A stretch of DNA of 64,000 bases from Agrobacterium cucumeris. Lineage in GTDB: Bacteria; Pseudomonadota; Alphaproteobacteria; Rhizobiales; Rhizobiaceae. The stretch is taken from the NCBI RefSeq assembly GCF_030036535.1, contig NZ_CP080387.1, positions 1,798,001-1,862,000 of the forward strand, given 5' to 3'. A program made the position numbers and the translations under genes. Shown piece by piece: positions 50,126 to 58,716 of the stretch; position 1 is the stretch's first letter; each line of letters starts with the position of its first letter. The notes under the pieces were generated by a model that was not told where the DNA came from, searched no databases, and saw only the letters and a program-made list of their open reading frames with translations.

Positions 50126-51316
50126 TCAAAGAAATGCCGGCGTGAAATCCGTTGTGAAAGCACGATCGGTGATTTTTCCATCCCGCAGCAGCGTGGCACC
50201 CAGCCGCCCGATCTCGTCGGAACTCTTCGCCGCGGTGCCATTGCCGCCGGTGAGAACCGCGATACGCGGTGAGGCGGTAAAACCGATGGCGGGATAACCA
50301 CTCCGGGTTTTGGAGACGACGCAGGCGGCCATCGAGACACGCGAGAGATCGACGGAAGGTACCAGTGTTTCGACGATGGCCGACAGATGATCCCGCACGC
50401 TTTCACGTCCGCCGGACCGGAACCATTCCCGGATTTCCGGGTCGCTGCCGACCGCCTTGTCGTCGGGATCACCGCCGATTTTCAGATAGAACTTGCCATC
50501 GGGATAACGCACCGGCGGCAGAAGATAGATATGTTTCGTGGTGTCGCGCGGCTCGTAGATCAGCGACGGCATAGCCGCATATTGCCCAAGATCGGCTTCA
50601 TCAATCTCGAAGAAGGCGACGGTCCGCGCATAGACATTGAGCGCGACCGGCTGTGGCAGCAGGTCTTTCGCGATCGAGAAACCGCCGGCCGCCACCAGCA
50701 CTCGGTCTGCGGTATAAACCGCACCGGAAGCCGTCCGCACCGATGCCCGGCCATCCTCTTCCCGCGTCGAGACGACGATATCGTCGATCAGCGTAACGCC
50801 GGCCTTTTCCGCCAGAACCGCCTGCGCCTTCACCAGCGCACGTGGATTGACGTATCCGGCATTGTCCCTTTCGAAGACGCCTTCGCAGCCCGGCTCGAAA
50901 GAGAAATAGGGAAACCGGCTTTTCAGGTTTTCGCCATCCAGCAATTCCGTCGAAACACCGAGCCGCGACGCCGCTTTGGAAACATCATCGATAAAGGGAT
51001 TGTCGCCGCCCCGCTGAGGCCCCACCATCAGGCAACCGACCGGCGCGTAAAATTCCACGCCGCTTTTCGCGGCAATATCGGCATAACGCGCAATCGAGCG
51101 GTTGGCGAGCAGCGCCCAGTCGGCATCACCATCGATGGTGCGGGTAATCCGCGCTTCATCATAGTGACTGGCAAAAACACCCTGATGTGATTTGATATCG
51201 GCAGGTTCTCCGGGGCCGATCAGCGCCACGCCATCCACCGTTTCCGCCAGATGGCGGGCGGCGGCGGCACCCATCATGCCGCGACCAACGACGATATAGT
51301 TGAAATGTCCCGACAT
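50126..51316 (-). CDS. DAO-family FAD-dependent oxidoreductase (first paralog)
   Basis: A 396-residue flavoprotein with the N-terminal Rossmann FAD motif YIVVGRGMMGAAAARHL and an arginine-rich substrate region (SHYDEARITRTIDGD). The middle (GYVNPRALVKAQAVL; RVLVAAGGFS) and the C-terminal FAD loop (GNGTAAKSSDEIGRLGA) resemble sarcosine oxidase-like/DAO proteins that oxidise N-methyl or imino substrates. The first glycine motif is GRGMMG, where the neighbouring paralog has GAGMMG. ATG 51316 follows GAGGG. It is ~60 bases downstream of its paralog, so cotranscription is likely. Substrate unknown. Confidence 0.85.
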   Translation of the reverse strand: MSGHFNYIVVGRGMMGAAAARHLAETVDGVALIGPGEPADIKSHQGVFASHYDEARITRTIDGDADWALLANRSIARYADIAAKSGVEFYAPVGCLMVGPQRGGDNPFIDDVSKAASRLGVSTELLDGENLKSRFPYFSFEPGCEGVFERDNAGYVNPRALVKAQAVLAEKAGVTLIDDIVVSTREEDGRASVRTASGAVYTADRVLVAAGGFSIAKDLLPQPVALNVYARTVAFFEIDEADLGQYAAMPSLIYEPRDTTKHIYLLPPVRYPDGKFYLKIGGDPDDKAVGSDPEIREWFRSGGRESVRDHLSAIVETLVPSVDLSRVSMAACVVSKTRSGYPAIGFTASPRIAVLTGGNGTAAKSSDEIGRLGATLLRDGKITDRAFTTDFTPAFL

Positions 51317-51375
51317 GCTGCCCTCTTCATCCGCCCTGTTCAGTAGCAACCTTGTAGCCGCTTCGCAGAAGGATG

Positions 51376-52563
51376 TCAGACGAAAACCGGCGACATTTCG
51401 GCCGCGAACTCATCCTCGGTCAGTTGACCACTCGCAAGCAGCACTGCGCCCAGCCGCCCGATCTCATCCGAAGACTTGGCGGAGACGAAATTGCCACCCG
51501 TCAGAACTGCGATATTGGAGGATTGCGTATAGCCTATATAGGGATAACCGCTGCGGGTAATGGATGCGACACAGGAGCCGGAGGTCACGGGGCAGCCGGC
51601 AAGTTCGGGCATCAGCGACAGGGCCTTCCTCGTCAGGAATTCCACCTCACCCGGCGTGCCGTCGGAATGGAACCAGTCCACCGCCTCGGCCAGTGTCTCA
51701 AGCCTGCCCTTCTCGCTTTCGCCGCCGATCTTCAGATAGACCTTGCCATCGGGATACCGCACGGGCGGCAGGATGTAGACGATGTCGTCCTCCGTCTCCG
51801 CCAGCACGATGGTCGACGGCATGGCGCCGAATATCGCCTGTCTTGCCTCATCCAGTTCGAAAAATACGATGGTGCGACCGGTGGCCGCCATATCGACCGG
51901 GGAAGGCAAAAGCTCAGCCATGTTGGTGAAACCGCCTGCGGCCACGATGACCTTTTCAGCGGTATGAACAGTACCTTCCCGCGTTACCACCTCGACACCG
52001 CGGGAGGTATCGCGAACATGCGCCGCGGTCTCGCGCACCAGATGCGTACCCTGCGCCCAGGCAATCGAGCACTGCCCCTTTACCAAGGCGCGGGGATTGA
52101 TATGGCCGGCGTTACGGGCCTCGAAGCTGCCACCGTGATCGGCGGGCAGCGAGAACATCGGAAACCGGCCAGCCAGCGCGTCGGTGCCGAGCGTTTCCAC
52201 ACCAAGACCGAGACGGTTGGCAGAGGAGAGCGCCCGCGACACATAATCTCCGGCAAGCCCCTTGCCGTTCCCGGTGAACAGGCAGCCCGATTCGGTAAAG
52301 AAACGGATGCCGCTTTTGGCTTCGATCTCCGCATAACGGCGGATCGAACGTTGCGCCAGTTCCGCCCAGACCGGATCACCGTCAAACCCACGGGTGATGC
52401 GCGCTTCGTCGTAGTGGCTCGAAAACACGCCTTTATGGGTCTTGCGATCGGCGGGCTCGGCCGGCCCGATCAGCGCAACGCCATCCGTTTGCGCCGAAAG
52501 GTGCCGCGCCGCGGCCGCACCCATCATCCCGGCCCCGACCACGATATATTTGAAATCCGGCAT
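51376..52563 (-). CDS. DAO-family FAD-dependent oxidoreductase (second paralog)
   Basis: A 395-residue protein about as long as the next gene and clearly paralogous along its length: YIVVGAGMMGAAAARHL, SHYDEARITRGFDGD, GHINPRALVKGQ, VIVAAGGFTN, VRYPDGKVYLKIGGES and GGNFVSAKSSDEIGRLGAVLL. Both keep the histidine and FAD motifs of the DAO fold. ATG 52563 has GGAG upstream; the longer frame adds non-conserved residues. Two tandem copies with divergent inner sequence suggest two related substrates rather than a fresh duplication. Confidence 0.85.
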   Translation of the reverse strand: MPDFKYIVVGAGMMGAAAARHLSAQTDGVALIGPAEPADRKTHKGVFSSHYDEARITRGFDGDPVWAELAQRSIRRYAEIEAKSGIRFFTESGCLFTGNGKGLAGDYVSRALSSANRLGLGVETLGTDALAGRFPMFSLPADHGGSFEARNAGHINPRALVKGQCSIAWAQGTHLVRETAAHVRDTSRGVEVVTREGTVHTAEKVIVAAGGFTNMAELLPSPVDMAATGRTIVFFELDEARQAIFGAMPSTIVLAETEDDIVYILPPVRYPDGKVYLKIGGESEKGRLETLAEAVDWFHSDGTPGEVEFLTRKALSLMPELAGCPVTSGSCVASITRSGYPYIGYTQSSNIAVLTGGNFVSAKSSDEIGRLGAVLLASGQLTEDEFAAEMSPVFV

Positions 52564-52716
52564 GACATGCTCCGTATCAGATTTATTCCTGACTACAGCA
52601 TGCCCGCACGAACCGGAATCGCTTTTCGCAAAAGCCGTGGGCGTTGTCGGATTTCCGGGCGGAAAAATCGGTTCAGCTTTTTCAGGCAATGCTTCCTGAA
52701 AAGATCCGCGCAGACC

Positions 52717-53256
52717 TCAGCTGGCCAGCAGCGCCTGCACCTTGCCGCAATAACGCTTGGACACCGGGTTCATCCGTGTGGCGCCATGGCCGGCATTGTA
52801 ACGCAGGATCGTGCTGCACACCTGCCCGCCGCCAAGCTGGTGGGCGGTCGCCAGATATTGCATGCCCCAGCGAATATTGGTCTCGGGATCGTAGAGCGCT
52901 TTTGTCGTGCCGCGAAAGCCCATCATGCGCGCCGTTGCCGGCTTGATCTGCATCAGCCCGACCTCGCCTGCGCTGCCGCGAGCCTTGGGGTTGAACTTGC
53001 TTTCCACCGAAACCACGGCATGCGCCAGATTGGTGGGAACGCCATAACGCTTGGCATATTTGACGATCAGATCGGAATAGTCGTTCTTCAGCGACGCAGG
53101 CAGACTCTTTTCCGGAATGGGATAACCGGGCTTGCGGAAGAAGGTCTCCATCGTCACGGTTTTGGTCTTCACGTCCTCGTCTTTGGCAAAAGCAATCCCC
53201 GCCTGTGAAGCGAGCATAACAACGCCCGCCGCAACAGCAACAACAACCCTGTTCAT
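52717..53256 (-). CDS. Secreted lytic transglycosylase (SLT domain)
   Basis: A 179-residue periplasmic protein with a signal peptide (~1-24) and one SLT domain. The catalytic glutamate is E85 in AVVSVESKFNP, followed by GEVGLMQIKPATARMMGFRG and the active-site end NIRWGMQYLATAH and LRYNAGHGATRMNP. It cleaves the glycan backbone of peptidoglycan. A separate transglycosylase lipoprotein lies at 57.4 kb with the same fold. It is a single gene, with ~250 bases to the amidase upstream. Confidence 0.92.
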   Translation of the reverse strand: MNRVVVAVAAGVVMLASQAGIAFAKDEDVKTKTVTMETFFRKPGYPIPEKSLPASLKNDYSDLIVKYAKRYGVPTNLAHAVVSVESKFNPKARGSAGEVGLMQIKPATARMMGFRGTTKALYDPETNIRWGMQYLATAHQLGGGQVCSTILRYNAGHGATRMNPVSKRYCGKVQALLAS

Positions 53257-53503
53257 ATGTAGAAAAAGTCTCCAGATCGGATGACTGAACCAATGAAGCG
53301 ACACAAATATTCAGCGCCCGGAAAGTCGATCGCGACCTTCCGCAGTCCAGTCTCCTTGATTGATATTGACGGCTGGTTCCCCTGAAGAACGACACCGCAT
53401 GCAGTGCTGTTCTTAAACTTCCTCAATGCGGATTAACTGTGGCACATCAAAAAAAGCGACTTGAACGCCCGGAAAACGGGGAACTATTTTCCAGAATCCG
53501 CGT

Positions 53504-54283
53504 TTAGGCGGCCGAAAATTTCGGCAGGCTGGCAATCAACCGGTGAAGCGTGTCGATGGTGGAAAAATCCGCGATGCCATCCACCAGAGCCGGGCGGAAA
53601 TGCCGCTGGAAGGCAGCAACGGCACCTTCGGTCTTTTCGCAATAAGCGCCTGTTATTTCAACGCCATATCCGTAAATGGACAGCATCGACTGAAGTGCTT
53701 CCACCGGCTGCCCGTGGTCACCGCGCTGGAAAAAGCGCCCGCCGCGGATCGGCGCAGGCTCCACCCAGTGGCCGACACCGTTCTGCGACAGGATGTCCCA
53801 CGGGAATTTTTCGCCCGGATCGACCTTGCGGACAGGCGCTACGTCCGAATGGGCAAGCACCCGTTCAGGCGCAATATTCCAGCGCTGGCCGCAATCGCGA
53901 CACAATTCGATGACCGCAGCCACCTGTTTTCCAGGGAATTCCGGCAGGCCGCCGGGGTGACCCTGATTGGCGATTTCGATGCCGATGGAGCGGGAATTGA
54001 TGTCTTGATCCCCTGCCCAGGTGCTTTTGCCCGCATGCCAGGCGCGACGGCCTTCCGGCACCATCTGGATGACGCGGCCGTCCTCGAAGACGAAGTAGTG
54101 GCTGGAGACCTGGCTTTCGGGGTTGCGGAGCCACGACAGTGCGCCGTCCGACGTCGTCATGCCGGTATAATGCAGAAGAATGATATCGGGACCGGCCACA
54201 TCAAGTCTTTCGCCATGGTTAGGCGACGGCGCAACGGCTGCGCCCGGAAAATCCGGGGTAAAATCCGGCAGACATTCACTCAT
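53504..54283 (-). CDS. N-acetylmuramoyl-L-alanine amidase (AmpD-like) with PG-binding domain
   Basis: A 259-residue zinc amidase. Zinc ligands are H38 (IILLHYTG), H145 (LAHSDVAP) and D155 (RKVDPGEKFPWD), with E103 in IGIEIANQGH. The last ~75 residues form a peptidoglycan-binding domain (RGDHGQPVEALQSMLSIYGYGVEITGAYCEKTEGAVAAFQRHFRP). No signal peptide is obvious, so it resembles cytoplasmic AmpD/AmiD recycling enzymes acting on anhydro-muropeptides. Its ATG shares 4 bases with the end of the upstream DjlA-like gene, so translation is coupled. Confidence 0.9.
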   Translation of the reverse strand: MSECLPDFTPDFPGAAVAPSPNHGERLDVAGPDIILLHYTGMTTSDGALSWLRNPESQVSSHYFVFEDGRVIQMVPEGRRAWHAGKSTWAGDQDINSRSIGIEIANQGHPGGLPEFPGKQVAAVIELCRDCGQRWNIAPERVLAHSDVAPVRKVDPGEKFPWDILSQNGVGHWVEPAPIRGGRFFQRGDHGQPVEALQSMLSIYGYGVEITGAYCEKTEGAVAAFQRHFRPALVDGIADFSTIDTLHRLIASLPKFSAA

Positions 54284-55032
54284 GCGACGCGGCGTTCTTT
54301 CTCGATGGCCGCATAGGCGGCATTGAGAGCCGCCATACGCTCATTGGCGGCAGCATGCAATTCCATCGGCACGCCGCGCGCAATCAGCTTGTCGGGATGG
54401 TGTTCGGCAACCAGCGAACGGTAACGCTTGCGAATATCCAGGAAGTCGTCCGAGGGCGAAACGCCAAGCACGCGATAAGGATCGCGTCCGTCCATATGGA
54501 CATGCCGCGCCATGATCGTTTCGAAGTGGTCTTCGGTGATATGGAATATCTCGGCGATACGGCCAAGGAAGGCCAGTTCCCGCTCGTGGATCAGCCCATC
54601 GGCCTTGGCGATATGGAACAGTCCGTCGATGACGCTTTCCAGCATCTCGCAATTGTCGTGCCCGGAACCGCAGAGACCGGCCAGCCGCTCGGCATAGGCT
54701 TCGTAACCGGCAACGTCCTGACGGGCGAGATTGTAAAGACGGGCAACGTTTCGCGCTTCTTCTTCGGGAAAATCGAAGATTTGCCGGAAGGCACGCACCT
54801 CGGCGTCGTTGACGACGCCATCAGCCTTCGCCATCTTGGCGGAGAGTGCGATAATCGCTACGGAAAAGGAAACCTTGCGCCGCGTCTCCGGGTCTCCCTC
54901 AAAGAGGGTGCGGATGGCTTCAACCACGCGCCCAAGCGCACCACCTGCCGCGTCGCCGATTGCGCCGAGCAGCCGCTCCCACAGGGATGAAATTTGCAGA
55001 CAGGCAAAATCGAACATCATGCCGTCAAGCAT
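54280..55032 (-). CDS. DjlA-like co-chaperone (TerB + J domain)
   Basis: A 250-residue protein with a TerB-like helical domain (~60-160, SVAIIALSAKMAKADGVVNDAEVRAFRQIFDFPEEEARNVARLYNLARQDVAGY) and a C-terminal J domain with the DnaK-activating HPD in RYRSLVAEHHPDKLIARG. The start is uncertain: ATG 55032 is used, but ATGs at 55020 and 55017 are possible and the longest frame begins with TTG. It overlaps the amidase gene by 4 bases. DjlA-type proteins recruit DnaK to envelope stress; coupling to a wall amidase is unusual and may reflect a shared envelope job. Confidence 0.87.
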   Translation of the reverse strand: MLDGMMFDFACLQISSLWERLLGAIGDAAGGALGRVVEAIRTLFEGDPETRRKVSFSVAIIALSAKMAKADGVVNDAEVRAFRQIFDFPEEEARNVARLYNLARQDVAGYEAYAERLAGLCGSGHDNCEMLESVIDGLFHIAKADGLIHERELAFLGRIAEIFHITEDHFETIMARHVHMDGRDPYRVLGVSPSDDFLDIRKRYRSLVAEHHPDKLIARGVPMELHAAANERMAALNAAYAAIEKERRVA

Positions 55033-55348
55033 GACGGGATATTGCCGTGAATGCAATATGTCCGGCAGTGCGGCGGCATTAACTTTTATTCATCTTTGCG
55101 ACAGTTTTGCTTCAGGAACAAGAGCGGGGCAAACAGCACGCCCGGGGTTTTCCACAGGTGCCGCAAGCGGATACAGGCAGCTGGTGGCCTCGATGCGGAT
55201 TGAAACGATTATATTCGGCCAGTTTCCTCAAGCCGCTGAAAAGCCGCGAGAAATCGGCGTTTTTCTTGATAAATTCACTTTACACCTACACGCGGCTGTC
55301 GCATCCATTTGCCAGACATGTCTTTGAGTTTATGCAAAAAGGAGAGCC
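55033..55348. other. 316-base region between divergent DjlA-like and pfp genes
   Basis: No gene is seen. It is mixed composition with an AT-rich stretch near 55205-55290 and the pfp ribosome site GGAG at 55341-55344. Promoters for both genes should lie here; none is clear enough to place. Confidence 0.4.
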
Positions 55349-56563
55349 ATGATGGCCAAACAGAAAGTCGCAATGCTGACCGCGGGTGGCCTTGCGCCCT
55401 GTCTCTCTTCGGCCGTCGGCGGCCTGATCGAGCGCTATAACGACATTGCGCCTGAAATCGACATCGTGGCCTATCGCTCCGGTTATCAGGGCGTGCTTCT
55501 GGGCGATCGCATCGAGATCACCAGGGACATGCGTGAAAAGGCCCCTTTGCTGCACCGTTATGGCGGCTCGCCGATCGGCAACAGCCGCGTCAAGCTTACC
55601 AATGCTGCCGATTGCGCCAAGCGCGGCCTGGTCAAGGAAGGCGACAATCCGCTTCGCGTCGCCGCCGAACGGCTGGCCGCTGACGGCATCACCATTCTCC
55701 ACACCATCGGCGGTGACGACACCAATACGACGGCCGCGGACCTCGCCGCCTATCTCGGCGCCAATGGTTACGACCTCACCGTCGTCGGCCTGCCGAAGAC
55801 CGTGGACAATGACGTGGTGCCGATCAAGCAGTCTCTCGGCGCCTGGACCGCTGCCGAAGTTGGCGCGTCGTTCTTCGACAATGTCAGCAACGAACAGAGC
55901 GCTGCGCCGAAGACTTTCGTCATCCATGAAGTCATGGGCCGCCATTGCGGCTGGCTGACGGCGGCAACCGCCCGCGCCTATATCCAGAAGACCAGCGGCA
56001 ATGAATATGTCGAAGGCCTGATGATGAACACGCAGATGAAGAACATCGACGGCATCTACCTGCCGGAAATGGCCTTCGACATAGAAGCGGAAGCCGAACG
56101 CCTGAAGGCGATCATGGACAGACACGGCTACGTTACGCTGTTTGTTTCCGAAGGTGCCGGCCTGGATTCCATCGTTGCCGAACGGGAAGCCTCGGGCGAA
56201 GCCGTCAAGCGCGACGCCTTCGGCCATGTGAAGATCGACACCATCAATGTCGGCGGCTGGTTCCAGAAGCAGTTCGCCGGCCTCATCGGCGCAGAACGCT
56301 CCATGGTGCAGAAGTCAGGCTATTTCGCCCGCTCCGCGCCGGCCAATGGCGATGATCTGCGCCTCATCCAGGGCATGGTCGATCTCGCCGTCGAAAGCGC
56401 GCTCAACAAGGTCTCCGGCGTCACCGGCCATGACGAAGACCAGAACGGCAAATTGCGGACCATCGAGTTTCCGCGTATCAAGGGTGGAAAGCATTTCGAC
56501 CTTTCTGCAAAATGGTTTACCGAAGTGATGGAACACGTCGGTCAACCGTTCACAGCGGCCTAA
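55349..56563 (+). CDS. pfp: PPi-dependent phosphofructokinase (pyrophosphate--fructose-6-phosphate 1-phosphotransferase)
   Basis: A 404-residue PfkA-family enzyme that phosphorylates fructose 6-phosphate reversibly. The donor motif is GGDD at 121-124 where ATP-dependent enzymes have GGDG, and PKTVDND (149-155) has lysine before TVDND; both mark pyrophosphate use. MGRHCGWLTAATA and VSEGAGLD complete the substrate site. In organisms relying on the Entner-Doudoroff route this enzyme supplies a reversible upper-glycolysis step. AAAAAGGAG lies just upstream of the first of two ATGs. Assignment to the PPi type rests on these residues, not on assay. Confidence 0.92.
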   Translation: MMAKQKVAMLTAGGLAPCLSSAVGGLIERYNDIAPEIDIVAYRSGYQGVLLGDRIEITRDMREKAPLLHRYGGSPIGNSRVKLTNAADCAKRGLVKEGDNPLRVAAERLAADGITILHTIGGDDTNTTAADLAAYLGANGYDLTVVGLPKTVDNDVVPIKQSLGAWTAAEVGASFFDNVSNEQSAAPKTFVIHEVMGRHCGWLTAATARAYIQKTSGNEYVEGLMMNTQMKNIDGIYLPEMAFDIEAEAERLKAIMDRHGYVTLFVSEGAGLDSIVAEREASGEAVKRDAFGHVKIDTINVGGWFQKQFAGLIGAERSMVQKSGYFARSAPANGDDLRLIQGMVDLAVESALNKVSGVTGHDEDQNGKLRTIEFPRIKGGKHFDLSAKWFTEVMEHVGQPFTAA

Positions 56564-56614
56564 TTTTACGATAGGCTAATTAATGCGGTGACAGGGAGGG
56601 CAAGGAGGAAGAGA

Positions 56615-57250
56615 ATGTCTGGACAGGCCTGGCTGATTTTTTGTGCAGCATGTGCCGTTGTGTTCGCACTTCCCTCCCCACTTGTATTCTCTGTCGCCTC
56701 CTATGCCGCCATCCGCGGCAAAAAAACCATCTTCGCCTCCGTCAGCGGCGGGGCGCTCGGCATCGTCACGGCCATGACGATTTCGGCCATTCCGGTGGCC
56801 GGTCTGGCTTATCTGCCGCAATCCTTCTTAGGCATAGTACAATGGGCCGGCATCGGCTGGCTGATGCTGTTCCTGTTGTGGACTTTTGCGACACCCGCCG
56901 CCCAGGCGGCCAATGCCGATAACGACAATCTGCCGGGCAAATCATGGAGTGGCATTTTCCGCGATTGTTACGCCATTGCCGCGTTGCGCCCGCGTTACTT
57001 CACATTCTTTCTGGCGCTGTTGCCGCAATTCATTTCCACCTCCGGTAACGCCGTGGAAACACTGGCGGTGGCGCAGGCCGCAATCCTGCTTCTGGCACTT
57101 GCCGTTCTCACCGCACAGGCGCTGTTTGCCGGCTCCACACTGGCGCTGGTGCGCCGCATGTCGGGCGAGAAAAAAATCCGGCCAAAGTACCGCACGCACT
57201 TCATTTCCGGCCGCGCCGTCAGCGCCGGTTACAGGCGCATTGCAGCCTGA
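56615..57250 (+). CDS. LysE family amino-acid/metabolite exporter
   Basis: A 211-residue membrane protein with about six helices in the LysE/RhtB arrangement: WLIFCAACAVVFALPSPLVFSVASYAAIRGKK at the N-terminus, SGGALGIVTAMTISAI, and the central ALRPRYFTFFLALLPQFIS that matches the NPK-type family block (here RPRY-F). AAGGAGG precedes ATG 56615. Substrate unknown. It lies 51 bases after pfp, so cotranscription is possible. Confidence 0.88.
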   Translation: MSGQAWLIFCAACAVVFALPSPLVFSVASYAAIRGKKTIFASVSGGALGIVTAMTISAIPVAGLAYLPQSFLGIVQWAGIGWLMLFLLWTFATPAAQAANADNDNLPGKSWSGIFRDCYAIAALRPRYFTFFLALLPQFISTSGNAVETLAVAQAAILLLALAVLTAQALFAGSTLALVRRMSGEKKIRPKYRTHFISGRAVSAGYRRIAA

Positions 57251-57375
57251 AAAACCGCGATGCCACGTCCCGGCTTGCCGCTATCCTTACAATAGGTTAA
57301 TGAAGGCTCGACGGGACACTGCCTGCTTCGCTTGACGCGGGGGTATCGAGAGACAGGCATAACGAAGGCGGCAAC

Positions 57376-58458
57376 ATGCGAAATTCGGGCAAATTCCGCG
57401 GAAGAAGTGCACTTCTTCTGTCTTCCACCGTGGGTCTGGCATTGGCATTAAGCGGCTGTACCAGCGTCGAATATACCGCGAAGGAAGGTCCGAACGGCCC
57501 GAAAATCGCAACAGTCAACCCCGCGACCGCACCCGCCCAGGCATCGACGCAGACGGCGGCAGCCGAAACGGTACCCGGCGCAACAGCCGCCACACCGGCG
57601 ACCCAGACCGCTGATGCGGCAACCTCTTCCCAGCCTGCAGCACTTCCCACCGCAGTCGCCGTCAAGGGCGGACGCGTGGCCCTGCCGCCGGCCTCTGAAA
57701 TCGCAGCGGCCGCCGCCATTAGCGCGCAGATGCAGCCGCAGCAGAATGAAGTGGCTCAAGCCGCGGTGATGACATCCGCGCCGACCACGGTCGCGGCTCT
57801 CGCACCGACAGGCGTCACTCCGGCAGCAGCCGCGATTGAAACCGCTGGTGCAGCGGCACAGCCGACCATCCACAACGCCGCAGCCGATCTGCCGCAGGTC
57901 GTTGCCGTGAAGGGCAGCTTCCCGCCCGCGCCGCCGCCGCCCGGTACGCCCTCCATCGGCACGGAACTGACGGCGGAGCGGAAAGTCATTCCGCTGCCGA
58001 AGCCCGACAGCACGGTTCTCGCCTACGCCTCCGGCCCCACAAACGCTGCCCTTGCCGCCATCCGGCAGAACGAAGCGATGACCACGCCGCTCAAAGCGGC
58101 ACCGGCCGGGCGCGAAAAGCTGAGCGGGCTGATTTCCAAATATGCCGTCATGTATAATGTGCCGGAAGATCTGGTTCACCGCGTGGTGCAGCGTGAAAGC
58201 ATGTATAATCCCGGCGCCTATAACAGCGGCAACTTCGGCCTGATGCAGATCAGGCACGCCACGGCCCGCTCCATGGGCTTTGATGGCCCTGCCTCCGGTC
58301 TGTTCGATGCCGAAACCAACCTAAAATACGCCGTCAAATATCTGAGCGGCGCATGGGTGGTGGCCGATAACAACCGCGACAACGCGGTCCGTCTTTATGC
58401 CCGCGGTTATTATTACGATGCCAAGCGCAAGGGCATGCTGCACGTTCTGCGGAAATAA
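57376..58458 (+). CDS. Lipoprotein lytic transglycosylase (SLT domain)
   Basis: A 360-residue protein with a signal peptide and lipobox LSGC (C28). A long Ala/Pro/Thr-rich region (~30-235) spans the periplasm. The SLT domain is at ~245-350: catalytic E274 in VVQRESMYNPGAYNSGNFGLMQIRHATARSMGF, then NLKYAVKYLSGAWVVAD. The tail lacks the NAG-type YNAG seen in the smaller paralog and has YARGYYYDAK. It cleaves glycan from an outer-membrane or inner-membrane anchor. Confidence 0.9.
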   Translation: MRNSGKFRGRSALLLSSTVGLALALSGCTSVEYTAKEGPNGPKIATVNPATAPAQASTQTAAAETVPGATAATPATQTADAATSSQPAALPTAVAVKGGRVALPPASEIAAAAAISAQMQPQQNEVAQAAVMTSAPTTVAALAPTGVTPAAAAIETAGAAAQPTIHNAAADLPQVVAVKGSFPPAPPPPGTPSIGTELTAERKVIPLPKPDSTVLAYASGPTNAALAAIRQNEAMTTPLKAAPAGREKLSGLISKYAVMYNVPEDLVHRVVQRESMYNPGAYNSGNFGLMQIRHATARSMGFDGPASGLFDAETNLKYAVKYLSGAWVVADNNRDNAVRLYARGYYYDAKRKGMLHVLRK

Positions 58459-58546
58459 TAGCTCCGGCTGCATTGAGAATGCCGTCTGAATTCATTCGGC
58501 TTCTCGAGGCCGGCGACAAAAGCGCCTGAAATTTTCTCTCCGTCTT

Positions 58547-58573
58547 CCTCGGGTCAAGCCCGAGGATGACGTC
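58547..58573. repeat. Single-hairpin repeat unit (RIME-like half)
   Basis: CCTCGGG / CCCGAGG with loop TCAAG, followed by ATGACG. It repeats the design of one arm of the mosaic element at 15061-15175 (GTCAAG/TCAAG loop, ATGACG end). It may also terminate the upstream transglycosylase transcript. Confidence 0.6.
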
Positions 58574-58655
58574 GTGTGTCACGAGGTTTCGTTGGCAATC
58601 TAGACGCCGATGGTTTCCCACAGTCTCTTTGCTTCGTTGCTTTCACCCACAGCCC

Positions 58656-58673
58656 CTGTCATCAAACTGTAGC
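58656..58673 (+). promoter_or_regulatory. Pho box upstream of btaAB
   Basis: CTGTCATCAAACTGTAGC matches the 7-4-7 PhoB site (CTGTCAT-N4-CTGTCAT) with the first half exact. It lies 43 bases before btaA; a TAGACG -10-like box is about 10 bases downstream. PhoB would activate btaAB when phosphate is scarce. Confidence 0.7.
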
Positions 58674-58716
58674 GTCACGGCTGTAGACGCCTCTCAATCG
58701 ACTGAGAGGTGAACAT

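Noticed and set aside
49616..50297. ORFs on the plus strand across the rnpB region
   Set aside because: They are translations of the antisense of RNase P RNA; the RNA explains the conserved structure.
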